From Trissonchulus latispiculum (lineage: Eukaryota; Nematoda; Enoplea; Enoplida; Ironidae): DNA of 64,000 bases. Numbering within the stretch: position 1 is the stretch's first letter; every line of letters begins with the position of its first letter. Where the stretch lies: contig JASAND010007816.1 in assembly GCA_030248195.1 (NCBI GenBank), positions 1 through 64,000 on the forward strand. The letters are read 5' to 3'. This document shows positions 9,945 to 20,028 of this stretch, one piece after another. A program made the translations under genes and the position numbers. The notes beneath the pieces were generated by a model. The model was not told the DNA's origin, ran no database searches, and saw nothing but the letters and a program-made list of their open reading frames with translations.

Positions 9945-10553
9945 GTGGTGTATAAGACAGTGGCAATCAGTACCATTGATCAACGTGACAGTCAGCAGTG
10001 GTGGTTCCATCGGAAAGGTCGAATTGCAAGTGCCAGATCATCGGAAACGGTTCAGAAAATAGCAGACAACATCAAGTTCCCAACGTCATCAACGATTCCA
10101 GCAGCGTGTGGAATTGCCGACGAGGACAACGCCAAATAGGCATACCTAGAAAAACTACGGACAGTACAAGGCATCGACGCAACCATTCATCTAATTGGAC
10201 TTTGCGTACCTACCTGGGCTAAGCACTTGGGCACATCACCGGACGGTATTGTAATTGCACAGGACCAACCGCCGTGGATTCTGGAAGTCAAGTGCATCTA
10301 CGATAAATCCTTCCGACCGAAGAGTCTGTCAGAGGTCATAACCGAGCGTGGATCCAGATTTTACTGTAAACGGACTGGAGATAAACTAGATCTGAAGAAA
10401 TCCCATCCATATTACTACCAGATCCTTGGAGAACTTGCTATCACTGGAATAAAGATAGCACACCTAGCCATCTACGTTCATAGAGTCGGAGATATCGAGA
10501 TTGTACCTGTGGATTACCTGCACGACGACTGGATTCAACTGAAAACAAACTAG
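9945..10553 (+). pseudogene. YqaJ-type (lambda-exonuclease-like) PD-(D/E)XK nuclease, one in-frame TAG
   Basis: One frame of about 200 codons interrupted only by TAG 10137-10139. The hallmark motifs are present: WWFHRKGRIASARSSET at the N terminus, LGTSPDGIVI (catalytic Asp), WILEVKC (catalytic E-x-K), then YYYQILGELAITG. These define the YqaJ/alkaline-exonuclease family, used by DNA viruses and phages to resect DNA ends for recombination. It is well preserved for a relic, and the catalytic residues are intact. The true start may lie a little upstream of 9945. Confidence 0.85.
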
Positions 10554-10565
10554 ATTCATTTTATC

Positions 10566-10784
10566 ATGACTACATTCAGGAAGGTGAACCAATGGACTGG
10601 TCATGGGACGAATCCTGCACAGCGGAAGAACTTACTGCAGACTAAACGTGTTGTTATTGATAATAATCATGTACAGACTCATTGTTATGTAAATAAAGCA
10701 AAGCGTTCTTATTTTTCATTAGATTTGGATATAGGTGCATTGATTAGAGAGACAGTAGAAAATCCTAGGGCTGTTTCTATTTGA
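10566..10784 (+). CDS. Short unidentified ORF at the right end of the Polinton relic
   Basis: 72 codons between the nuclease gene and the X repeat, ending exactly at the border. The sequence (for example RSYFSLDLDIGALIRE) is not one I recognise. It may be a small element gene or chance. Confidence 0.2.
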   Translation: MTTFRKVNQWTGHGTNPAQRKNLLQTKRVVIDNNHVQTHCYVNKAKRSYFSLDLDIGALIRETVENPRAVSI

Positions 10785-12811
10785 AAATTTCATAAATTCA
10801 AAGAACAGCTGGGCAACATGGGCTTCGACGGGGCCTTAACCAATGGTATCCGGGTCGTGGTGGAGAAACGACCCTATGGGTACCATGTCATAACGGCGTT
10901 TCCTGCCGTATGCTGAACAACTGTCAGCAAAGACTCGTCCCTATCCCACCTGCCCTCCTAAGGGCAACCTCCCCCATGAAGTTTGGTGGTAGTTATTATG
11001 TGAATTCTACCAGCAAATTTCATGAGCCATAATTGCCATAATTCAGATTATCTTGTAGGATACCGAGAGATAAAATTAGTTTTAAACCAGTCTGAGGCGT
11101 CGATGCGTGAAGAGAAGACTTACGCGAGAAGGGACATACATGAAGAAGACGTGAAGACATACACGGGAATTAACTAAGCGTAAAACAGGGACCTAAGAAA
11201 AGAGAACATGTGTGGACCATTTTAAACTATACGTATGTGGACAGTAGTATGCTCAAGAAAGAAATTAAATTCTGAGTTAAACGTACCCTCTAAAAAAAGA
11301 GAATTTACAGTTTTGTACGTTACATTATTATGGGATTCAAATAACCACCCACAAGTGGGAACAAAAATGGCACCCAAAAGTTTGAATCATTACATATATT
11401 TTCATTACATGATCATGGGATTAAAACTGTCACCCAAAAGTTTGAATAGTTTGAAAAATTCATAGATTCGAAGAACAGCTGGGCAACATGGGCTTCGACG
11501 GAGCCCCAACCAATGGTATCCGGGTCGTGGTGGAGAAACGACCCTATGGGTACCATGTTATAACGGCGTTTCCTGCCGTGTGCTGAACAACTGTCAGCAA
11601 AGACTCGTCCCTATCCCACCTGCCCTCCTAAGGGCAACCTCCCGCATGAAGTTTGATTATAGTTATTATGTGAATTCTACCAGCAAATTTCATGGGTGAG
11701 GCGGCCCGTCCCCTTCCCCAATCATACATATTTTACGATCTATTATTGGGTGAACATATTACGGCTATCATTTGCGGTTCTTTCATTTTTCAAATGTGGA
11801 TTTATATTATGACTTATTATAATCTTAATGATTATACGCCCTCATATGAAGGGATCAGTATTTCTTCCCCTATTTGGTAAGTATGGTGGTGATTTTTTTC
11901 GTTAAAAAAACTGGACAAAGCTTTTGACTTCAGTGTAGTACAGTTTCTTTAAACTGATCGTACATTTTTCAAACAAACTGTCAGACTTTTTGAAAATGAC
12001 CATTTATTTAAAAATTGCATTAAAATTTTAAAAACGTAGCAGGAAAAGTAGTTGAATAACAGTTAAAGACAGAAAACAAAAGTGAAAAAATACCTGCACC
12101 GGGAAATAGGAAGACACAAGAGATATGAATAAAAAAGTAGATCAATCCTTTATGTAAGTAAGACAATCTCTTACAATAATAAAAATGAAATGGGGAAAAT
12201 AGTAGTGAAGAGAAGACTTACGCGAGAAGGGACATACATGAAGAAGACGTGAAGACATACACGGGAATTAACTAGCGTAAAATAGGGACCTAAGGAAAGT
12301 GAACATGTGTGGACCACTTTAAACTATACGTATGTGGACACTAGTATGCTGACGAAAGAAATTAAATTCTGAGTTAAACGCACCCGTTAAAAAAGAGAAC
12401 TTACAGTTTTGTACGTTACATTATCATGGGTTTCAAATAACCACCCATAACTGGGAACCAAAATGGCACCCAAAAGTTTGAATCATTACATATGTTTTCA
12501 TTACATGATCATGGGATTAAAACTGTCACCCAAAAGTTGAGGTCAAAAATGTCACCCAAAAGTGGGATCAAAAATGGCATCCAAAAGTTTGAATCGTTTG
12601 AAAAAGTCATAAATTCGTAAAACAGCTGGGCAACATGGGCTTCGACGGGGGCCCAACCAATGGTATCCGGGTCGTGGTGGAGAAACCACCCTATGGGTAC
12701 CATGTCATAACGGCGTTTCCTGCCGTATGCTGAACAACTGTCAGCAAAGACTCGTCCATATCCCACCTGCCCTCCTAAGGGCAACCTCCCCCATGAAGTT
12801 TGGTGGTAGTT
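10785..12811 (+). repeat. Tandem, partly duplicated copies of repeat X
   Basis: The block containing AACAGCTGGGCAACATGGG starts near 10790, 11475 and 12610. Each time it is followed by the stretch ending GTGAATTCTACCAGC or by its truncated form. A second block (TTACGCGAGAAGGGACATAC) appears at 11124 and 12218, and the subrepeat-rich block at 11330-11455 and 12420-12590. At 12811 the copy is interrupted by the Helitron and resumes at 18016. No gene is supported in this stretch. Confidence 0.85.
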
Positions 12812-13889
12812 GTCCTGACAGCTTCCAAGGCATGACTGATTCTGACACTCGTTCTCTTCTATATGCTGAACGATATTCCATTTTTCTTTTCATTTCAACA
12901 ACAATTGTGGCAGAATTTGACAGGTTTCTTGGCAGCTTAGATACGGATTGCTCAAGATTAGCAGGAACACAAACAACGTTCCCATACAGTTTAGGCTGTT
13001 TGCATACAGGCATTTCACGGATAGTCATAAAAGGGATGATAGATTTCACCATTGTTGCTTCCAGCGGCCTAAAATTCTGCAAGCAATCAGGCATCTGTGG
13101 TAACAGAAAGTTTGGCGGACATAGTCTAGGCTGTTCGTCTTTTTCAAAGTACCTTCTGCAAGTCTTACATACTCTTTGTTCAGTAGGGGATGGATTGGGT
13201 CCGCACACTGGACATTGAAAAATCTCATTCCACTTCATAATTCTTTGAGCCAAAGCAACATTCTTGATCTTGATCAGAAGAACTAAATTTTCTTCAAAGA
13301 ACAATTGATGACAAGAATGGCAAATTTCTGTGGGTCCTCGGCGCTTCATATCATCAAATTGCCCCCATGGTGAATTCTTTTCCCTAAACTGTTTCATTCG
13401 TTGACGCTGGCGGATAACAGCTTCGGGTTGTCGCATTCGGGACCTCTGGGCTTCTGCTTCGACAGGGTCTGACATGCGAGTTCGCATTCGGGACAACTGG
13501 GCTGCTGCTTCGACAGGGTCTGACATGCGAGTTCGCATGCGGGACCTCTGGGCTTCTGCTTCGACAGGGTCTGTCATGCGAGTTCGCATTCGGGACCTCT
13601 GGGCTTCTGCTTCGACAGGGTCTGACATGCGAGTTCGCATGCGGGACCTCTGGGCTACTGCTTCGACAGGATCTGACATGCGTATTCATTTTCTGTCTCT
13701 ATCTCGTTGCTGTTCGAGCAATAGAAATTGTTCATCTTCTCGTTGATTGGCTTTGGGATGACGGATTGAGTTTAGATATGACATGACATCATTATCACGC
13801 TTTCGTGACCTTTGGCGCTGTTTCTTGTGTCGTTCCTTTTCTTTCTCAGCTAAAGAACGACTTCTTTCAGACGATCGCTTCTTGACCAT
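12812..13889 (-). pseudogene. Helitron protein N-terminal region (basic repeats plus zinc-finger/DUF6570-like domain)
   Basis: 13889-13686 encodes a highly charged start (MVKKRSSERSRSLAEKEKER). In the next frame, 13679-12812 gives five copies of a 17-residue repeat MSDPVEAEAQRSRMRTR, a Cys cluster (ICHSCHQLFF, FQCPVCG, CKTCRRYF) and a block with IPFMTIREMPVC and GNVVCVPANL, as in the N-terminal region of animal Helitron Rep-helicases. Another frame reads VRISHALEAVR just before 12812, so a frameshift lies close to the break. The 14 or so codons after 12812 belong to repeat X. Confidence 0.75.
13440..13683. repeat. 51-bp in-frame tandem repeat in the Helitron N terminus
   Basis: GACATGCGAGTTCGCAT recurs at 13471, 13522, 13573 (one change) and 13624, with a diverged start at 13675, a regular 51-bp period. 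Since 51 is a multiple of three, it encodes 17-residue repeats without changing frame. Confidence 0.95.
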
Positions 13890-14684
13890 AGTGTGCTGAT
13901 GGAGGCTGAAACAAGAGAAAGACAGCGTCAGAGAACATAGTTACAATTTTGCAACTTTAACTTAATTTAACCACTCAGAATCACTATACTCAGAATCTTT
14001 ATAGTCAGAATCAGGGATGAATTGAACTTTATCGCCCACCCCCAATAAAAGTTGGTTAACTTCAATGACAATCTGTAAAACAAATAACCTTAAGCATGAT
14101 TTATACATCGCTGGAATGCTCGCAATGTGCTGCATTTAATGGTGTAAAGCAGTTTGCTGCTGCAAAAAGTTTTTCCTATCGGAATTTAGTAACCCAGGAA
14201 AAGCTTTTCGGTTTTGTGGAATAAAAAATCAAAAAATCCATTTGAATGCCAATTTGGCAATTTAGATGGCACAAATCTCGATTTGGTACAGTAGAAAGCT
14301 TTTCAAGAAAGGGAAAATGTTAAAGCACCCTTGAAATTTTTTTAGAAATCCGTGAGAAAAGTTGGGGAGTTAATGCAAGCGCTTTTACCGGTCATGGGAA
14401 CTGGAAGCTTGAAGCAGAATTCGTATTGTATATATTTTCAAAAGTTAGCCTTTTAAAGTTGGGTCAAAAAATTATTGCTTGTGAACAACTTGACTTTGCA
14501 GATTTTCCCGAAGCCTTGGATGATCTGCGGATGACCTGCAAAGCCAAGTTGGCAAGACTTCGCTGCTGCAATGGAAAGCCAGGTAAGCTGGCAATCCTCA
14601 GCAAACTAAGATCAAAAATAAATTTATAGTCATTTGTAATAAACTGACGCTGCAGCATTTCTCAGGAAGTATCAATAAATATCT
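13890..14684. other. Helitron interior with no recognisable gene
   Basis: If the copy is permuted, the original left and right ends should meet somewhere in this 795-bp AT-rich stretch. I could not find a clear CTRR/TC junction or terminal hairpin. ORFs at 14426-14629 (+) and 14464-14658 (-) overlap each other and match nothing I know. Confidence 0.5.
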
Positions 14685-15635
14685 TTAACAGGAAGAAGTT
14701 GATAAGGGTTCCCAAAAAATGAAGTGAAGTCCCCCCAAAGGCACTCCGCGCACTCCACGTAGTGATTCTAATCGTCTGGAAACATGGGTCTCAAGGAAAG
14801 CTCCTACCATACTGACTTCGTCGACGAGGATCACTTCTAGTCCAACGAAATCGCTCCTCAATTTCTGGAGAAATTTACTGTCTAGGGCCTTGTAGTTGCC
14901 AACAGTCAAGGGACCTTTACCCAAGGCGAGAACAGAATGAATTGTGACACCACCTGCAACAAATGCAGCCTGTCCAGTGGGGGCCATAACTAAGACAGGA
15001 TTGATGTCATCATTCGCTTGGCGATTTCGGCAGACAGCATCCAGTCCTTTTCGTATGCATCGAAGGAGTTTAGACTTCCCGGTGCCTGCTCCTCCAGTAA
15101 TCACTAAACAAAGCTTTTCTCCATCATTTCTGACTTCTTCGATGACTTGTTCAAATACTCGCCGCTGTTCCGTATTCAATTTTGATACTTCTTTGATATA
15201 TTGCTCCGATGTCATTCCTCCGTGAAATTCATTGGCTGTTGTTTTTGTGGATTCAGGCAGCTGATCATGCTGTTGTTCATTTGTAGAAGCACTGGTAATT
15301 TCTAATCCTGTTGCTTCATCATGTTGGCGTAGTTGGAGCTCTCTGAGATTATCGTATTCGTACTGATGCTGTAGTTCCCCACAAATATCAACCTGCCGAG
15401 CTCGTTCACCAGTTTTGTCAGCCATTGCTTTATCGACAGCTTCATCAAATCCAACTTTATCAATTTCAAATTGTTCAGTAATATGTTGTAGACTATCTTC
15501 TACCGCTAGCCATTGGTCTTCATACGATTCTATCGTGTGGCTTAAATCTTCGTCTTCATCCCGCCATGGCAAAAAAGCATAAGCTGTTCTCGGAAATGAA
15601 GCTCTCTGTCTTTGTGAATGTTGAATCGACAGCAC
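14685..15635 (-). pseudogene. Helitron Pif1-like helicase domain, truncated after motif III
   Basis: On the minus strand the domain shows LNTEQRRVFEQVIEEV (Q-motif region), Walker A GGAGTGKSKLLRCI, VLVMAPTGQAAFVAGG, Walker B VILVDEVSMVGA and GVPLGGLHFIF. After a frameshift, FFGNPYQLLP corresponds to motif III. Motifs IV-VI of a Pif1/RecD-like helicase are missing, so the protein ends about halfway through the domain. It continues from the Rep frame with a frame change near 15590. In Helitrons this helicase unwinds DNA during rolling-circle transposition. Confidence 0.85.
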
Positions 15636-17546
15636 CTCAGTATCTTCGCCTTTCTTCGCTTTGTCATGACACCACAGTTTCTTATTTCGAATTCTTCCGG
15701 AAATTGATCTTCTACGAAATCTCCTCTAACAAGAGCCTCTTCTGCTTCCAAATCTAGAGGTGCTTCTTGTTTGTCTTCGACAATGTCTTCTTCATCATTC
15801 ACTTGTTCGCCAACATTCAACGGCTTTCCCTTTCTTCGTCGCTGGGTAGAGTGGTAGTCATACTCTGTACAAAAGACGACTAAGCACATCGAGTTGGTTT
15901 CAGGTGGTCGAATACTGTATCGTTTCAGTTGGTTGCCTACTTGGACATCTGTTGATTGAGGATCATGTTGAAGGAGTTCTTGCAGTGAAACAGCATCCTT
16001 CAACAAAACAGTACGCCTTTCTGGACGATTCGTATTAATGAAAGCTACATCACGACTGGCAACAACGAGTGGCAGTTGCAATGCATAATAAGCACTCTCG
16101 GCTTTACAGATTTCCACACTTTTGAGAAAGATGTTTCCCATTTTCAAAGGGAGATTTCCTGACTGAACTTCAATTTTGGCATCCTGGAGTAGCTTGCCAA
16201 TCGAATACAAGCTCTTCAGCATATAGCTAACAATATACTCCGCAACAGCGTATTCGTCCAAGCAAAACTGCATGTCCATGTTTGCATCATAGTGTTTCAG
16301 GACATCACGGCAATATGGATTCACTCGAATATCATGAAGGCTTCGTTTCAGAATGTACTTCTGTCTGTTTAGAACAGAACGGATGGACATGACATATTCT
16401 TCTTCAGTGCGTTGCAAATAATCCAGGAATTCTTTGAAATTGGAAATACTTTGTACTTCCAAGATTTCGTCATCAGACCAATTCTTCCATTCATGCCTTT
16501 CCCCAGCAAATACTCTGAGGACAGACTGCGCATTGCTTTTGCAGACGTTTATAGGTTGCCACCGGAACAGTTGGAGTGTTTATGTCTGATGGTGTTCTCA
16601 TATCCTCTGTCGCCAAGTTAGTAACATTGGCCTGATTATTAGTATCCAGATTAGGTCCGTTTTTGGATTCCTGCATTGGTAGCAGTGGGTCTAGAATGGT
16701 CGTTTCTGGCATTGGAAAAATTGGGAATTTAAAGCGGCATTCAATATTTGTGCCACGAACTCTCTTACAGGTTCGCTTGTGGCTGTGAATCTGCATCGCT
16801 ACATTCAGGTCGTCCGATTGGCAGTTCTCACAGGTAACGAATTTATCAATGAAAGCATAAACAGCAGCTGCTCCGTCTTCCGGCCAACTTGGGGCATCTT
16901 CAATCCAAAATAGAGAGCGAATGTGAGGACTTCCTCGAGTTTGGAATTCAACTCGGTAAAAGTAATCGGAAACCCTTCCTATTGGACTGTTTTTGTGGCG
17001 GAAAACAGTTTTGATCCGGCACTGGACAAGTCGATCAAAATATCTGGAACAAAATGCACTTCCTTGATCTATCAGTCGGCAGCGATCTTCCCAGCACAGC
17101 TGTTCAGCATCATGCATGGAAATAGATTCCCCATCAATATGACGCTTCAACAAAACCAGCAATTCCAGCCACTGTGTTTCAGCTGAACTTAGAGTGATGA
17201 ACCAAGTAGGCTTTTTGACATTGGCTAACCAGGCAGGACTGTTTCGCACATGCCTCAGAAACATGAAGGCATCGTCAAGTGAAGCAAGGTTTTCCATAAA
17301 TGTGGGGTCCATGAGGTCACAATCTGTTATTGGCCGTCCCGATCGCTCAGCTTTTCCTTTTCTCAGCATAATGGATATCGTCTGCTGCAAACGCTCAGCT
17401 TGTAGCAGTTTTGATGAAAAGAAGTTGTAATCTCTATCTGTAGGAAATCTGTCATCGCAAGACCTGAAGACATACTTCATTCGCTCAGCTGTCGTCAAAT
17501 CATTCATAGGGATGGAATTTCCACAATATAGATGAGGAAAACACAT
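15542..17546 (-). pseudogene. Helitron Rep (HUH endonuclease) region, two frames
   Basis: 17546-16491 encodes the Helitron-like N domain: NDLTTAERMKYVFRS, FMFLRHVRNSPAWLANVK, FITLSSAETQW, then YFYRVEFQTRGSPHIRSLFW. The usual HUH pair (HxH) in that last motif has become H-I-R. It continues with CKRVRGTNIECRFKFPIFP. 16462-15542 in the next frame has NPYCRDVLKHYDANMDMQF, then YAVAEYIVSYMLKS, the Rep tyrosine motif region with two Tyr and a Lys. The break at 16463-16490 is a frameshift. The enzyme normally nicks and religates single strands through those tyrosines. Confidence 0.85.
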
Positions 17547-17623
17547 TGCCTTTACGTCCGGTTCTAGTAATAGAGGAACCGGAGCATTTCCTTCTCCAGT
17601 GTTTACGATCAGTTTTTTGTCGT

Positions 17624-18015
17624 CTAATGCATAATATCTAGCAAATTTTCTTCATTAGGATCTTGTGCTGCTAGAACAGTGTCGGCATCTACAGCATGTC
17701 CCCAGTCGCTTGCTGCCTGTTCTTCCCAGTCATCCTCTTCGCAGTGTGGAGAATTCTGCCCAAGTTCCTCACCTATTTGCGAACTCGGAACTGCGCATGC
17801 ATTTTCTTCTGCAGCAAATTTGCCGGACTCATCGAGTGACTGTTTGCATGAGCAGATGCATCCATGGTCTGTTGCAGGACAGTGTCCAGTATCAAATCCT
17901 TCAATGATGCCTTCATTCTCAATCAACATATGAAGATCGCGCTCTGAGTTCAAATCATGGAGAAACCCTTCAATATCCAATTGTGTACGTTCTCTGTATA
18001 GTGTTCCGATGGAGA
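17624..18015 (-). pseudogene. Helitron central acidic region preceding Rep
   Basis: The frame is open to the border of the insertion and starts GTLYRERTQLDIEGFLHDLN. It is followed by a Cys/Glu/Asp-rich linker (CICSCKQSLDESGKF) and ends at 17624, where a frame change leads into the Rep part. In complete Helitrons this piece follows directly on the DUF6570-like domain, which here lies 4 kb away at 12812. Confidence 0.65.
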
Positions 18016-18028
18016 ATTATGTGAATTC

Positions 18029-18631
18029 GGGTCTTATTACGATTACCCCCTCAGTACTCAAAATCCTTAAAACTTGACCAAATGAGCTAAAATTTGGTGT
18101 TGGTATGTTTTCGACCGCGCTGAGTTCAAACATCGCAAATTGTTTCGATTTAGCGATCTTCGAAATTTTTCGATTTCTAAGGGGGGACCAAGGCAAACCG
18201 AAAAATTTTTTGTCTTCGATTTTGCTGAAAAGATGTATATAGGGGTTTTCGGGGTCGTAGAACACGAATCTGAAATCCGTTTTTCGATTCAGCTTTTCGT
18301 TCGCTCAGTATAAGCTTACATCTTAAAAATTTTTAGCTAATATACTGAGCTAACGGAAAGCTGGATCGAAAAGCGGACTTCAGATTCAGATTCGTGTTCT
18401 ACGACGCCGATAACCCCTATATAGATCTTTTCAGCAAAATCGAAGACAAAAAATTTTTCGGTTTCCCTTGGTACCCCCTTGGAAATCGAAAAATTTCGAA
18501 GATCGCTAAATCGAAACATTTTGCGATATTTGAACTCAGCGTGGTTGAAAACATACCCACACCAAATTGTAGCTCATTTGGTCAAGTTTTCAAGGATTTT
18601 GAGTACTGGGGGGGTAATCGAGATAAGACCC
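18029..18631. mobile_element. 603-bp foldback element with 8-bp target duplication
   Basis: It starts GGGTCTTATTACGATTACCC and its right end is the reverse complement (GGGTCTTATCTCGATTACCC). Arms of about 290 bp pair almost throughout. GTGAATTC flanks it at 18021-18028 and 18632-18639 but occurs only once in empty X copies (for example 11000-11007). It has no coding capacity. The arms contain the GGGGGGACCAAGG and TTTTTTGTCTTCGATTTTGC motifs shared with the 28-38 kb elements. Confidence 0.93.
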
Positions 18632-18639
18632 GTGAATTC

Positions 18640-19283
18640 TACCAGCAAATTTCATGGGTGAGGCGGCCCGTCCCCTTCCCCAATCATACATATTTTGCGA
18701 TTTACTATTGGGTGAACATTTTACGGCTATCATTTGAGTTTATATTATGACTTATTATAATCTTAATGATTATACGCCCTCATATGAAACGATCAGTATT
18801 TCTTCCACTATTTGGTAAGTATGGTGGTGATTTTATCGTTAAAAAAACTAGACTAAAGCTTTTGATTTCATTCTAGTACAGTTTCTTTAAAGTGATCGTA
18901 CATGTTTCAAAGAACCTGTCAGACTTTTTGAAAATGGCCATTTATTTAAAACTTGCATTAAAATTTTAAAAACGTAGCAGGAAAAGTAGTTGAATAACAG
19001 TTAAAGACAGAAAACTATAGTGAAAATATATCTGCATCGGGAAATAGGAAGACAGAAGAGATATAGATAAAAAAGTAGATCAATCCTTTTGTAAGTAAGA
19101 CAATCTTTTGCAATAATAAAAATGAAATGGGGAAAATAGTCGTGAAGAGAAGACATACACGGGAAGAAACATACATGAAGAAGACGTGAAGACATACACG
19201 AGAATTAACTAAGCGTAAAACAGGGACCTAAGAAAACAGAACATGTGTGGACCATTCTAAACTATGCATATGTGGACACTAGT
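18640..19283 (+). repeat. Repeat X continuation
   Basis: Resumes from the foldback with ACCAGCAAATTTCATGGG and runs through the block with ATTATACGCCCTCATATGAA (18769-18788) to the GTGGACACTAG segment, where it is cut at about 19283. No genes. Confidence 0.85.
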
Positions 19284-20020
19284 GTGAAGTATTCTCTAAG
19301 CTATTATCTAGCTTTTTTAAAATGTATTTAATAGTAACTGTAGCACTAAATCTAAATTTATGCAGAATTGAGTTACCAAAACCAATAATTGATCCGTCTG
19401 CGAAATTTTGCAGGCTGTAATATAAGTGCTTGTCCAAAAACACGGAGTACTTTAAAAATTTGGTTTTTATTATGTATTGCGTTAAATTAAATTAGATTGT
19501 ACGCTTATTCAACATTTACCTTGGTTGCGAAAATAATCAGCAAACCATGTAGTACCAAGAGTACATAATAACTGTGTATAATTATTATGTACTCTTGGTA
19601 GTACTAAATAGATTTATACAATACTCATGAAACCAAAAGTGCATAATTGCACTATATATAAGAAGAGTAAGCCACTAGAGGGCTCCTCTTCTTGGCATTG
19701 CGTAACGGTGCTCCGACCACAATACGCGAATGTTCCCCCGTTTGGTGGGGGGTAGCTCTCTTCGACAAAGCATACCCCCCTCCGTTTGGGGGGGGGTAGC
19801 AGAAAAGAAGTCCCCGTTTGGTGGGGGGGGGGTAGAGCAGAGGATTGCGGTAGTTTTTGTTCTATTTAAACATGGGTCCCCGTTTGGTTTTAAGCTAAAA
19901 TTTTAGCTTGGTAAGCCAAAACTTTCAGATATTTGAGGTAAGTTCATAAAACCGGGTCGAAGCTCTTGACCAGGTAACCCGGTCCAAAAAGTGACCCGAA
20001 CTGATCCGGTTCCATCTCTG
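19284..20020. mobile_element. Left-truncated hAT-type copy with internal MITE pieces
   Basis: The right end CGGTTCCATCTCTG at 20007-20020 matches the complete hAT element at 21023-22700, followed by ATTGCCAT. The left terminus is missing. Inside are a short palindromic MITE (19553-19602, TAGTA on both sides) and half of the G-rich MITE family (19680-19880). Confidence 0.7.
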
Positions 20021-20028
20021 ATTGCCAT

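Larger units (their letters stand above)
3377..10784 (+). mobile_element. Polinton/Maverick-like relic (integrase, capsid-type, TBP-like, NADAR and YqaJ nuclease genes)
   Basis: About 7.4 kb lies between inverted X arms. All recognisable genes are on the plus strand: Polinton-type integrase with chromodomain, TBP-like protein, probable minor capsid-type protein, basic pX-like protein, an F54H12.2-like protein, a MAKRM-type gene, a NADAR domain and a YqaJ-type nuclease. I found no family-B DNA polymerase, packaging ATPase, protease or full double-jelly-roll capsid protein, so it is a deletion derivative or a distantly related element. Most genes carry one or two in-frame TAA/TAG codons or frameshifts, consistent with a dead but not very old insertion. 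Polintons are virus-related DNA transposons that use a retroviral-type integrase. Confidence 0.8.
12812..18015 (-). mobile_element. Helitron, circularly permuted, inserted in repeat X
   Basis: All coding is on the minus strand. From high to low coordinates it reads mid-protein, Rep, helicase (18015-14685), then the protein N terminus (13889-12812). Intact animal Helitrons have the N terminus first. The N-terminal piece breaks off at 12812, about where the other piece begins at 18015. The X sequence left (GGTGGTAGTT) and right (ATTATGTGAATTC) is contiguous in uninterrupted copies near 11000 and 20650, so this is an insertion without target-site duplication. Frameshifts and a truncated helicase show it is inactive. 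Confidence 0.75.

Noticed and set aside
12509..12784. 91-codon minus-strand ORF across repeat X
   Set aside because: The same sequence in other X copies is not open, and no domain is present.
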